DNA of 64,000 bases from Limnoperna fortunei (Eukaryota > Mollusca > Bivalvia > Mytilida > Modiolidae). Positions within the stretch are counted from its first letter, which is position 1; every line of letters begins with the position of its first letter. Location: NCBI GenBank assembly GCA_944474755.1, contig OX104124.1:2480001-2544000 (forward strand), read 5' to 3'. A model generated the notes under the pieces. The model was not told where the DNA came from and did not search any database. It saw nothing but the letters and a program-made list of their open reading frames with translations. Position numbers and translations under genes: made by a program. Shown piece after piece: positions 12,657 to 23,328 of the stretch.

Positions 12657-13200
12657 GTGCAGTTTTTAAGCTAGAACATTTATAATATATCACTAATTTA
12701 TATTAAATGTTAGCATGCTATTTTCTTTATTTACAATTTCCATAAATGAAAGCAAATAAAACTATATTTCCGGCTAACTCAAACCATAATTTACAGTCAA
12801 TTAAGAATTTAAATGGTCTGGGTAATTAACTGAAAACTAAATCAGCACATAAATAGGCAGCATATTATTAATTGACATTTATTGACTGAAGACTACCTTT
12901 AATAAATAAAGAGTTAAAGATGCTACCCATAATTCATTATAACATTTTTTTACACCTGTTTGCATTTGATATGACAATACACCTTCCGTTCTAGTTATAA
13001 AATACAAAATAAACCCAGTATTATAAGGAATGATGATTTTATTGTAAATTTATAACATTTTTCAATTGAAAAAATCAAAGCCTAATTTTGAGATATATAT
13101 ATGAAGTAAATTTAAAATTACACAAATACACATTTACTTCTTTTTTGCTTTGACAAGAATTTGTTTCCGTAGGATAATGCCGTATCTTAAAAGTTATAGG

Positions 13201-13442
13201 CCCCTGGTGGCTGTGAAGTTAATGTAGTTAGTCATCTACTAGTGATCACGTGCCTGCCAACAGTGAGGTTGCGGGTTCAAGGGTTCACTGTGGACAAGGT
13301 GTGCTCGACTCCAATCTTAACTTCCAAGTTTTTCCATTTCTTAAAGAAAGGTCAAGGTCTTTGGCTTCCTCCTCCACTAAAGACTTGACGATATTGCTGA
13401 ACAATTGCTTTAAACCCCCTTTAGTGAAACGTTAAACATTAA
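13201..13442 (+). repeat. tRNA-headed SINE, degenerate
   Basis: Starts with a tRNA-like head: 'ccctggtggctgtgaagtta' as a decayed A box and 'ggttgcgggttcaagg' as the B box. The head is followed by 'gtgctcgactccaatcttaa' and ends 'gtgaaacgttaaaca'. It lies in the intron between Ig2 and Ig3, plus orientation. Confidence 0.65.
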
Positions 13443-13589
13443 AAAATTACAGCATATCAGAAGCAATATGCCACCGTGACTTATTTATCCGTATGTAAGA
13501 TACACCTATCAATTCGATCAGACATTTCTAGTTAATTTTAGATAGATTTTTAAGCCATGAATATAGTTTTTGCATGGACATGGCAATGG

Positions 13590-13750
13590 TTAATCCAATT
13601 TGTGTCAAGTATCAGACACACACTGCTTACTCGTCAGGAACACCTGATTGTGTCTTTTTTTTTGCTTAACTTTTGATTTCTGTTTTTGTTTTGGTTGCTT
13701 TGTTACATGTGTCTTTGTCACAATCCGGAGTTTCACACTGTATTTTTATT
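13590..13750 (+). mobile_element. Retroelement 3' tail fragment
   Basis: Copy of the dispersed tail: 'cacactgcttactcgtcagg', 'cacctgattgtgtc', a T-rich run and 'caatccggag'. It sits immediately 5' of a separate copy that keeps coding sequence (13770 onward). Confidence 0.55.
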
Positions 13751-13769
13751 GTTGACCGATCAGTTTCAT

Positions 13770-14282
13770 ATCTTCCAGTTTATCGCAGCAACATTCCAAC
13801 AGCTCTAGCGTATGGTACTTATATGTTATACTAGATACTGCGATCGGTATTCCGATTTTCTAGACCGATCACTGCTGTTAACTGCTATACTCAAAGAAGG
13901 GTTTATTGTACCTAGGTTGATGTTATCTCTCCAGAAGTTATATGGTCGTCACCATGACTTAATTGATCGTTATGGGGAATCAGTGTCTCAAATACGATCT
14001 GATATTTTCGCTGAGTCATAGTAGTGTTTCCTATTCCTGGATTTGACTTTTCCCGATACATTACAGTGAGTAACTCGACGGGTGTCTAATAAGAGGCAGA
14101 CACTGCTTACTCGTCCGGAGGACCTGAGTGCACCCGTATTTTTTATTGGGTTCGGGTTACTCTCTTTCTGTGTTTTATGTTTTTGGTTTTTGTGTTGTGT
14201 TTGTCTATATCCGGATTTGTAACTCTCCCTTGGCTTTTGGCTAATGTTGTTCGGTCGGTTTTCTTTGCTATTTTCTTAACTC
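13770..14282 (+). mobile_element. 5'-truncated RT element, C-terminal fragment plus 3' UTR
   Basis: Translates to the conserved C terminus of a reverse transcriptase: 'NIPTALAYGTYM', 'YCDRYSDFLDRSLLLT', 'LKEGFIVPRLMLSLQKLYGR', then 'HHDLIDRYGESVSQ', ending at TAG 14019-14021. The non-coding tail follows ('cactgcttactcgtccgg', 'tattgggttcgggttactct', 'tcggtcggttttctttgc'). The RT belongs to the TLYTTIP/YIDDV type whose catalytic part is preserved at 59 kb. It may be Penelope-related; the family assignment is from memory of the motif and is not certain. It is 5'-truncated, as usual for target-primed insertions. Confidence 0.7.
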
Positions 14283-15193
14283 CTACTCGTGTCCTGAGTG
14301 TTGCAATGAACTGTGTAGACATTACATCAGTCTGCTATTGTGAAGTTTGGTTTATGCATGTATATAGAATGTTTGTAAATATAAACTATTGGCATATTAT
14401 TAGGATTTCATTTCCCTCAACGCAACCCCTTTACATAACGTTCGACTGCATCAACAATGAATTTTCCTGAGTAATGGAATGAACCATAGCTAGTCCTTAG
14501 ACGTTAAATGGGTTAACAGAACGGAACAATTTTAAGCCAATTTAACAAGTGATTACTAAATAAACCCTTATCAACGTCAACAACGTACCACATACCCTTG
14601 CGATTTAAAGATCTTCAATGCTCCCAAAAAAGAAAATTCAAAAACAAATAAATGCAAAAATTAAAGTGAACTGAAACATAGTTGGGTTGTTGAGAGGATA
14701 ATTAATCCATCGATGACTTGCGGTATTTTAAAGGAGAAATTCAAATCCACAACATTCTACGGATACTACAGTGGTTTCATTGCCTAATAAAAAATTAAAA
14801 TGCTCTATTCTACTAACAGCCTGGAACAATAAGGTTAACAAATTTAGGGCCAGTGCAATCAAATTTGTTATCAAACGTAGATCTGTAGGAGATACATATT
14901 AATAATATTTATATTAAAAAAGGCGAAGAGGCCTTTTAAAAAAATCATAGAGCTTATCTTTGTATCTCTGGTACCGCGCTTCTTACATGGAATAGTCAGC
15001 AATGTCGTCTTTTCTGTGCATTTATTTCTATAGATCCCCAGTGATATTGTAATACTTTGGGATGGCTTGTCTTAATAAGTTCAAGAGTGTTTATTAAGGA
15101 TTATATTTGTTGCTTTTACTAGATAATATTGATTTAAATAACTAACGGGTAGAACTATCTATTACATTTATGTAGTGTTATAATGTTTTGCAG

Positions 15194-15454
15194 AATATTT
15201 CACACAGAATATGGATGGAACTATTGAATGTATAGAAGGAGATGATGTGGAACTATTATGTGCTATCGTTGAGGACGGTGTTTCAGCAGCATGGGAGAAA
15301 AATAACATTGTTGTTCAACATTCAGACAAACATCAAATAACAGATGAGGGGAAAAAGCACAGAATGCTTATCATAAATAGTGATCTGCATGATCAGGGAA
15401 ATTATTCGGTTACGATAAATAAAAGAATGAGATTTACATCATTGAAAGTTAAAG
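15194..15454 (+). CDS. Exon 5 of HEPN-Ig-ROCO gene: Ig domain 3
   Basis: A 261-nt phase 1-1 exon between 'taatgttttgcag' and 'AAAG|gtttgc'. It encodes an Ig fold with 'IEGDDVELLCAIVEDG' (B-strand Cys present), 'AAWEKNN' (C-strand Trp) and 'SDLHDQGNYSVTI' (F strand, Val where the partner Cys should be). A single Cys cannot form the canonical bond. This is the best-preserved exon of the set in length and splice signals. Confidence 0.85.
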
Positions 15455-15534
15455 GTTTGCATTTTATAGTATGTCCAGTAAAATGTAGATTCTTATAACT
15501 AGACTGTACGACAAACGTGATGACTTCAACTTTC

Positions 15535-15985
15535 CATTCTTCGACATTAACATTCCAGCAGCTCCAGCGTATGGTGTGTTTATTTCACAACTTATACGTT
15601 GTTCTAGATCCTGCGATCGGTATTCCAATTTTCTAGACCGATCACTGCTGTTGACTACTTAACTACTAAAACAAGGGTTTGTTGTACCTAGGTTGATGTT
15701 ATCTCTGCATAAGTTATATGGTAGTCACTTGGAGTCATAGTTTCCAATTCCTAGATTTGACTTTTCCTAGACATAACAATGAGTAACTCGACCGGTGTCT
15801 AATGAGGCAGGCATTGCTTACTCGTCCGGAGCACCTGAGTGCACCTATGGTTTTTATTGGGTTTGGAGTACTCTCTTTCTGTTTTTGTGTTTTTGGTTTT
15901 TGTGTTTGTCTAAATCCGGATTTGTAACTGTCCCTTGACTTTTGTCTGTTTTTGTTCGGTCGGTTTTCTTTGCCATTTGTCATAT
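15535..15985 (+). mobile_element. 5'-truncated RT element, second copy
   Basis: Begins in the same RT C-terminal region ('PAAPAYGVFISQLIR', 'CDRYSNFLDRSLLLT') but has a stop inside and a shortened 'LMLSLHKLYG' end. The same 3' tail follows (15755-15985). It has the same orientation as the copy at 13770, and the two flank Ig exon 3. Confidence 0.7.
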
Positions 15986-17212
15986 AACAGTCACAATATT
16001 TAGTGTACTGCATGAATTTGAGTAGCACTTGTATAATCCATTCTCTTATTTTCATTTATTATTGATCCATAATTGTCTTATGATTTATTTTAATATTTGC
16101 ATTTCGTTATTAGCACTGTAAAAACGCGGATCATCCAAGCCTATCTTTTCTTACCTTGAAACATAAAATTCATACTGAACATTGATATAAACTGCAGATA
16201 TATTTCGCTTGACTAGGTACTTATTTGTTTATTGCACGATTACTACGTGTCTTAACTAATAAAATAGGGTTTTAAGAAATAAATAATAAATATTGTGTAT
16301 TTATTCACGGAAAAAGATGAATGATGTGCACCACACGTCGGGCTGCCGCCTTTTACATGAAAAATATAAATGGTCACAGGAGCTACATTCTCAGATAACC
16401 CTTAAGTATTTACAAAGTATTTGCAGTACAGGTCATGGCTTTATTCTTACAAGTCATTTAAATTTTATATGCCTTTGAGGACCTCTGGTTTTTTTTTTGT
16501 TCATTTTAAAATCTTGTCGAAATTGACTCAGTAGTAAATTAGTTTTTAGAAAGCCAATCAAATTTTAACTTAAATATTTCACTTGCTGCCTATTTTTCTA
16601 TTGCTGCTACATGAACTGAATTCTATTGTCAAACAACTTTGTTGTAAATCCACATGCAGTATTTAATTTTGGTTACATTATTTACTTGTTACGAAATTAG
16701 TGAAACAAAATTGTCTTACAGTTTGCAAGATTGATATAGAATCAACGATTACAAGCTGAAATATCGCATAACTACAAGTATCCTCCGCCAATAACTATTA
16801 ACGAAAAAATTACCTTCAATTGCTAGTTGAATCACCTTATATTACTATTGTTACCAACAGACATTATTTACTGAACATCTATTGCCAAATTGGCTACTAG
16901 TAAAAATCGATTTATTAGTATTTCTCAGAAAATAAAAGTTTAAATCTGACCAAAAATAATTCTTCTCTCAACCCTTATACCACGTTGAACCAATATATGA
17001 CTATAATGAACCTAAAAGTAATGCGTTAAAAAGTTTACATATAAGCCCAATTTAAAACGGCCACCATTACTACATTACTATAAAAAAATCTTTTATTTCT
17101 TTAATTCAGAATGCCTGTACTTCTTACTATTATCGAAATATGCAGTTACTCATACTATACATATCAGACTTCTGTCTAACATGGATTATATTTTCGTGTG
17201 TCATCTCCAAAG

Positions 17213-17455
17213 AATCTCGAAAGTATGGAATCATTGAGGGTGAAATGGTTGCATTTTCATGTGAAATAATAGAAGACGGCTTGCCTGCACGCTGGAGCAC
17301 AAAAGGATCTCATCTTCAACACGAGGGAAAGTATAACATACTTCAAACCGGAAGAATTCACAGACTGGCTATAACTAACTGTGAACTCAACAATGCCGGA
17401 GACTATACAGTTAATATCAACAACCATGTCAGAACAGCATCACTCGCTGTTAAAG
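17213..17455 (+). CDS. Exon 6 of HEPN-Ig-ROCO gene: Ig domain 4
   Basis: Phase 1-1 exon between 'tcatctccaaag' and 'AAAG|gtaaat'. It encodes 'IIEGEMVAFSCEIIEDG' (B-strand Cys), 'PARWSTKG' (C-strand Trp) and 'CELNNAGDYTVNI' (F strand, Val instead of Cys). The open frame runs upstream through a hydrophobic stretch resembling a signal peptide (17140-17208). The matching sequence before the paralogous exon at 19478 is plainly intron, so that stretch is not taken as coding. The exon and its flanks (about 17140-17510) are duplicated at 19405-19790. Confidence 0.8.
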
Positions 17456-17519
17456 GTAAATATTCAACAATAATAGTAGTATTATTGTCTGGCATTAACA
17501 TGATAAGGCATTTTTGTAT

Positions 17520-17640
17520 TAATCTCAATGACGTTGGAGACTATACAGTTAATATCAATTACCTTGTCGGAACAGCATTACTCCTTGTCAAAGGTAAATA
17601 TTTAATAATGAGGGTAGTATTATTGTCTGGCATAAACATG
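17520..17640 (+). repeat. Partial tandem copy of Ig exon 6 end and donor
   Basis: Repeats the last roughly 65 nt of the Ig4 exon plus its donor and early intron: 'gactatacagttaatatcaa', 'gtcaaaggtaaatattt', 'gtattattgtctggcat'. It keeps a donor but has no acceptor and no N-terminal half, so it cannot be a full Ig exon. It reads in frame with the Ig4 exon if the first donor is ignored. Confidence 0.75.
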
Positions 17641-19477
17641 ACGGTCGGGAATACAAAACAAGTACTATCTTTAAAAAAAGATATTCGACGCATTTAACTC
17701 CTAGAGATGTATGTAAGGTAGAACGGAAACTAAACAAACAACAATAAGAAACAAACTTTAAAAAAAATATCAAACGAAAGAAAGAGACAAGAAACATTAA
17801 CGTTTTCTTTCATTGATGTGTGTGTGGGAGGTAAATAATTAACGTGTTGCGAAGTGTATCCAATCAAAATAAGGCTATAATATAAGAAGATTGCAACATT
17901 CATGGATTTTTTTAAAATGTTATTAAACAATAGGGTATTATCAAAAAGAGACTTTGCAATTAGAGCTCCATCTCCTGTCTGCACGTGAATGACGACGGAC
18001 GCAAAGAAAGAAGATAGGCATTAATGACTTTAAAAATCATAGAGCTAACAATTAACATATTTAAATATCCCCAATGAAAAGCTATTTCAGAAGTTGAAGA
18101 CCACAATGGTAAATAAAAAAAAACATACAAACCTTTGTATGTATATGTCGGAGTTGTAAGTTTTTTTGTGATGTATCGTATATATAAACTCGAAAACAAG
18201 TTAGTTAGTCAAAACATCACCTATTTTTTTAATAAATTTCATAAGCAAATATGTACTTACATGCATCAAGTAATATTCATTCACATGTATTCATTATAGT
18301 TTGCTATTTTATTAATTGGACTGTCTTTTAAAATGGGAACTTCTAAGTAAAATATTTTAATTAGAATTGTATTAACATGAACACAAGATGTCAATTCAAT
18401 GCTAATTAAATGTGAATTGAAATCGGTATGCTATCCCAAAAATGGGGGGGGATAAACCGTATGAGTAATTGAAATAAATACATAAATTATTGCAATTAAC
18501 GAAACAATCAGTGAATTTTGCTCTTAATTCTATGTGCTATGTGTATAGTAAAGAAAATGTGTTATCTAAGCACTGTGTCTCATACTTGTCATTTGGCGTT
18601 CTGACAATTACCAATGACCTACTTACCTTTGTGTAGGATCATTTGTAGGACAATAATTTTACGACAGAGAGAGAGTGCGTGTGTCAGGCGGTAAATTGAA
18701 GAAAATATGGTGTAAATACATCACCGGCGTGAGGATTGTTTACAGATAAGATGGTCAACAAAGCAAATATAATTCTACCCCAGACGAAATGCGCAAAAAT
18801 TACACGACGTATGGTTTTATCATGTAATTATTGTTTATCAGTTCTGAATGGCATTCTTTTCGCATAAAAATAATTCTCTAAAATTTAATTACGACTACCA
18901 AATGTTTAAAACACCAGTCTGCTGGAATAATAGTTGGGAAATGCAAATAGGAATGTTTTTCAGAGTATACTATAGTAGATTGTTCGAACGCAGAATTTTT
19001 TACTATTTTTGTCCAATCAGAATGCAAGCTTGTCTTCAATGACAGTACGTTACCATGGGTAAGCGTCTTTTAGTTCAAAGGTCACAATTCGAAAATATAC
19101 CGACTGCGTCGGAAAAACAATAGTTTATATAGTACCTCGTAAAAAATCACAACAAAGTTATCTGGTTTGTACTCGCATTTAGCCATGTGTTCGTTGTACT
19201 GCCTGTAAACTTCTTCTTACTATGGTGTACATTTTGATGTAGCCAATCGTTGATGTCATATTTTACCAAAATGGTCCTTTGAGAACATGAATGTAGTAAT
19301 TGGTAATGGGTATTCTGGCACCCACCTTCCTAAAAATCCATTTGCCGAATTTAAAATGACAATCTTTGCTAAACAGAAAAATTGTTGAATTAAAAATGGC
19401 TTAATATGAAGTTATTCATACTATAAAAATCAGATTCCTGTCAAGTATGGATTATTTTCATCTTTCTTTATTCACAG

Positions 19478-19735
19478 AATACTTTACAAAGAATTTTCAA
19501 AGTGTGTAATGTACAGAGGGAGAAACGGTTGCATTTGCATGCAAAATTATAGACAATGGTTTACCTGCACACTGGAGCAAAATGGGATCTCATCTGAAAC
19601 ACGAGGGAAAGTATAAAATACTTCCAGCCGGAAGAAGTCACAGACTGGCTATAACTAACTGTGATCTCAACGATCCTGGAGTCTATACAGTTAATATCAA
19701 TAACCGTGTCAGAACAGCATCACTCGTTGTTAAAG
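19478..19735 (+). pseudogene. Ig exon 7 (Ig domain 5) with in-frame stop
   Basis: Good acceptor (tctttctttattcacag) and donor (AAAG|gtaagt), phase 1-1, and close similarity to the Ig4 exon ('HWSKMGSHLKHEGKYKIL', 'RSHRLAITNCDLNDPGVY'). However, TAA at 19507-19509 interrupts it after 'EYFTKNFQSV'. Skipping the exon leaves the reading frame intact because all Ig exons are 1-1. It is either a dead duplicate, a skipped cassette or a nonsense allele. Confidence 0.75.
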
Positions 19736-19980
19736 GTAAGTATTGAACAATGATGGTAGTATTATTGTCTGGCATTAACATGATAGGGCATTCTTCTTTT
19801 GTGTACATGTAAGTTGTCTGAAGCATGCATACCGGTAAAAGAGAAACAAATGATCAATAGGAATAAAAAAAGTTTATATAGTAACTCGTTGTAGAAGATC
19901 ACAACAACAGACCTAGTGTATGTAAATGATTATCTGGTTTGCTGTTGTTAATCGGCCATGGTGTCGTTGTCGACTGTGTG

Positions 19981-20180
19981 NNNNNNNNNNNNNNNNNNNN
20001 NNNNNNNNNNNNNNNNNNNNNNNNNNNNNNNNNNNNNNNNNNNNNNNNNNNNNNNNNNNNNNNNNNNNNNNNNNNNNNNNNNNNNNNNNNNNNNNNNNNN
20101 NNNNNNNNNNNNNNNNNNNNNNNNNNNNNNNNNNNNNNNNNNNNNNNNNNNNNNNNNNNNNNNNNNNNNNNNNNNNNNNN
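19981..20180. other. Assembly gap (200 N)
   Basis: Exactly 200 N, a placeholder-like length, in the intron between the Ig5 copy and the first Roc exon. True missing length is unknown, and additional Ig exons could be hidden here. Confidence 0.99.
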
Positions 20181-20344
20181 CAGATGTACTCAATTCCATT
20201 CTTAATTGAAAAGGAATCCTAGTTTTTCTGCCGAAGTTAGGGGGTTTTCCACGGGTACTACGGCTTCCTCTCCCAATAAAAACTGGTCGCCATGATATAG
20301 CTGAAAGAAGTGTTAAACACCATTCTAACAAACAAACAAACAAA
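20181..20344 (+). repeat. SINE, 5' side lost in gap
   Basis: Keeps 'gtactcaattccattcttaa', 'cccaataaaaactggtcgcc', 'atgatatagctgaaag' and a (CAAA)n end. It is the same family as the copy at 29829. Confidence 0.75.
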
Positions 20345-20542
20345 TTAAATCATTTGTAAGTCAACCAAAAGCGTGGATCACTTTGAGCAGAAAAAATTGG
20401 CTTCCACGTTTCGTCAAAACAAAAGATTTATGTCGTTTTACTTTTTTCAAAATGAAAGGCTTCCTCAATTTAAATTTATATAATCATACCAGATGTCCAA
20501 AGAAAGTCAACAGTGGACCCAACAATATTCATTTCATTTCAG

Positions 20543-20791
20543 AAATTCCAGCAGCTATCAAGCAGCTCAGTGAAAAAGATAAAGGTTTGTATTTAGATAT
20601 AATCAAGGCTGGAACAGAAACAAGATATTTTATAAGAATTGTAATAATTGGAGAAAATGGAGTTGGAAAGACATGCTTGTTGCGTCGACTGCTCGGAGAA
20701 CCCATTGATGATGTAGAATGCACAGATGGAGTTGATATAGTGCATAGATGTAAAATCAGATTAAGTGATGGCCATTGGGTTTTTGATAAAG
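20543..20791 (+). CDS. Exon 8 of HEPN-Ig-ROCO gene: Roc domain start with P-loop
   Basis: A 249-nt exon, acceptor 'atttcatttcag' and donor 'AAAG|gtactg', phase 1-1, so it joins any preceding Ig exon in frame. It encodes 'EIPAAIKQLSEKDKGLYLDI', then 'RIVIIGENGVGKTCLLRRL'. GENGVGKT is a canonical G1/Walker A (GxxxxGKT) loop for GTP binding, followed by a 'VHRCKIRLSDGHW' strand pair. This is the N-terminal half of a Ras-of-complex (Roc) GTPase domain as found in ROCO proteins such as LRRK-type kinases. The open frame continues upstream of the acceptor but is SINE and intron sequence. Confidence 0.85.
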
Positions 20792-22034
20792 GTACTGCCT
20801 AAGTATTTAAATCAATACAATTAATTAACTTTTGTCGTAGGTGTTTGTTAACATGTAAGAGTTTTTAAAGCTTGTATCGTACAACTAAAGACAGTTGTTT
20901 CACAAAATTGTACTGTTGTAGACCAACCGTTTTAGGCATAAGTTGTCAACCTTTACTCTTTGGTAGGACCATACTGAACACAGAGAGGAGTATTTGTTCC
21001 ATTTTTCTGTTGCATTGCAAGGTGCATGTTATGTAAAGCTGTTTCCGTTTTTCGGCTTATCGCTACCAACTTTGAAATTAATTGATTAATTGCGAGCAAT
21101 ATTTTAGAAAACCAGAAAATAATAAGACTGTGGTAATAAATACGAAGTTTATAAATTGTCCAGTAGGGGGTTTGCAGTTTGTATTATTTTATCGGGTAAA
21201 GGGTACAACACTTGCACTGTGGGATAAAATTTTAATCATCCTGGTTGTTCTTACAAACCTTAGCCGTTATTTTTGTATTTTGTAATAAATAATAATTTTG
21301 ATCTTCATTTTTTTTCATCAAAATGTATTCAGCAGTATTCAAACACAATATATACATATTGATCATAAAGATAAAAAGAAGTGGATTTTGCATTGTTAGT
21401 TAATATGTTTATTCTGTTTACCGTTTATCCGTTTTTACGTCACACCTCAGACTTATTTTTGCGTTGAAACGTTTTTATAAAGATGACTCCATCTCCATCA
21501 CTTATCTCCGTGAAACTTAATACACCGTTATATCATGATGAGATCTCTTACTGGCAAAATTATGTAGGGATGTGCCGAATATTTCACGCTTAAGTAAATT
21601 ATGAAAACGGGGTTTTTACCAATATGTGCCAAGCTAGACATCAGTGCCACAGTGACACATTTTCTTGTTGCTCTTTATTTTAGTAATAGTTGCTTTTCTT
21701 TTTAATATTGTGACAAAATGTTTTATGGATTTACTTGTTAAAATTGATTCCTAAAATATGTTGCAATTTTTGTCATATTGTTTGTTGCTGTTTTTACTAG
21801 TTATGTGTCAACAATTTCCCTTGCACGTTTTCATCATTTAAGTTATTTTCTTATGTATAACATAATTTTGACACTTTGTGTTATGAATTATTCATTAAAA
21901 ATTTTCTTATTGGTAACGTGCGACGTGTGATTTACTTTGTATGAAATATGTCAGTTCCAAATTAAGGTATCACGAGATTATGGCATGTGTGCTATTTAGT
22001 ATTATATTAAAAAAATATCTGTTTTTAGTTTTAG

Positions 22035-22878
22035 ATAAAAGGAAAACCATATTATCTAGAATATGAAGGGCTGTGAATTCCAAGACTGCTGAAGTTTTTC
22101 ATATTCAGGAGAACAGAAAAAACGATCAAATCATGACCTTAGAAAATGCAAGTGTTGATATGGAAGACAGCATTAAAGAAAAATTGTACAGTCAAAACAA
22201 TCAAACATGTAACTCAGAAAATGCTAGTGTTGAAGGAGAAGCCACCATTCAAGAAAAATTGTACAGCCAAAACAATAGAATATATAACTCAGAAAATGCT
22301 AGTGTTGAAGGGAAAGCTACAATTCAAGAAAAAATGTACAGTGAAAACTATCAAACAGATAATTTTGAAAATTCTAGTGTTGAAGAGGATAACAGCCCTC
22401 TAGAGAAGTTGAACAGTCACAGAGGTACATTGTTTCCAGGAGGAAGAATTAAAAACAAATCTCAAAAGAATGAGGACAAAATACAAATCATCACGTATAT
22501 AAAAGAACACATAGAAACTGCAATGGATAACATCAGACCTGATTCAAATAATGTCAGAGAATCAGAAGTAATCGAGACCCTCTACAGCCAATCAAATCCT
22601 TTTCAAGTTAGAGGGAAACAAATTGAAACGAAACTAGAAAAAGGTACTGACAGAAACTATTTTAAATGAACTCTCCAACTTTTTGAATGATATTGAAAAG
22701 CTTGATATACCAGATGAAGTTTTAGTGGATTGTGGATTTTGGGATTTTGCCGGACAACGACAATATTATGCAACACATCTAATTTTCCTCAACCCGAACG
22801 CTGTGCATCTACTGGTTGCTAATATAATGAAAGACATAAAACAAATAAATACTGAAGATGGCTTTGATAAGATTGGTG
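22035..22878 (+). CDS. Exon 9 of HEPN-Ig-ROCO gene: Roc middle with repeat insert and G3 motif, disrupted
   Basis: The acceptor 'gtttttagttttag' gives the required phase 1, and the donor 'GGTG|gtaaga' leaves phase 1. The reading starts 'DKRKTILSRI', meets TGA at 22064-22066, then runs 'RAVNSKTAEVFHIQENRK' into four 25-residue repeats (22142-22441). After the repeats the frame shifts by one base within GAAAAAGG (about 22637-22644). Removing one base of that run joins 'GKQIETKLEK' to 'VLTETILNELSNFLND'. The exon ends with 'DCGFWDFAGQRQYYATHL'. DFAGQ is the Roc G3 (DxxG) motif and 'HLIFLNPNAVHLLV' follows as in other Roc domains. The TGA is a true nonsense codon or an allele; the shift looks like a homopolymer error. 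Confidence 0.75.
22142..22441 (+). repeat. Four 75-bp tandem repeats inside the Roc domain
   Basis: Unit starts lie at 22142, 22217, 22292 and 22367, exactly 75 bp apart. The protein unit is about 'ENASVEGEATIQEKLYSQNN', acidic and Asn/Gln-rich. Units 2 and 3 are the most alike; unit 4 is diverged. The period is a multiple of three, so the array is coding-compatible. It lies between the G1 and G3 motifs of the GTPase. Confidence 0.9.
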
Positions 22879-23197
22879 GTAAGAACGTATTAAAACAAAT
22901 TTATTTATTAAACAAACTCTGCCCCATTGTCATAAACAAAGTCTTTACTTTTACTTTATATGAAGATATTTTAACAAATAACCGTATAGGAAATACAGAA
23001 ATTTTTATACATATAGCTAAGGAAAATTCTAGCAATACGAAAATTTCACACAAAGTTAGAGTTTTACATATATGTGATGCGTGTAACACGTGCTTGAGAG
23101 CTTTCAGGAGTTTTATTGCATACTGTTCTAATCTTAGGTGTTAGGGAAAAGACATCATCATTACATTTAGTGGCAAACATGTTTCATGTTGTTTCAG

Positions 23198-23328
23198 AAT
23201 ATGTTGATTACTGGTTTGATAGTGTCCATGCATGTAGAGATATGGAAGATGAGAAAGACAACTCTGGAGGTTATCTGCATCCCCCTGTCATTGTTGTGTG
23301 TACTGGAATCGATAACTGCACAAACAAC
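23198..23328 (+). CDS. Exon 10 of HEPN-Ig-ROCO gene: Roc end
   Basis: Acceptor 'tgttgtttcag', donor 'AACAAC|gtacgt', phase 1 in and phase 0 out, which match both neighbours. It encodes 'EYVDYWFDSVHACRD', an acidic loop, then 'HPPVIVVCTGIDNCTNN'. The strand 'VIVVCTGID' is where the G4 guanine-specificity motif (N/T-K-x-D, or THxD in Roc) should be. Here it reads TGID, so the usual Lys or His is replaced by Gly. Nucleotide specificity may be altered. Confidence 0.8.

Noticed and set aside
17140..17212. Apparent signal peptide (MQLLILYISDF...) in front of Ig domain 4, suggesting a secreted or membrane Ig protein
   Set aside because: The same sequence before the duplicate exon at 19478 is intron ending in a good acceptor, and the Ig4 exon has its own AG at 17211-17212 in the correct phase.
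20383..20542. Open frame running upstream of the P-loop exon from 20383
   Set aside because: It begins next to SINE sequence and lies before a strong acceptor in the required phase; read-through of intron is the simpler explanation.
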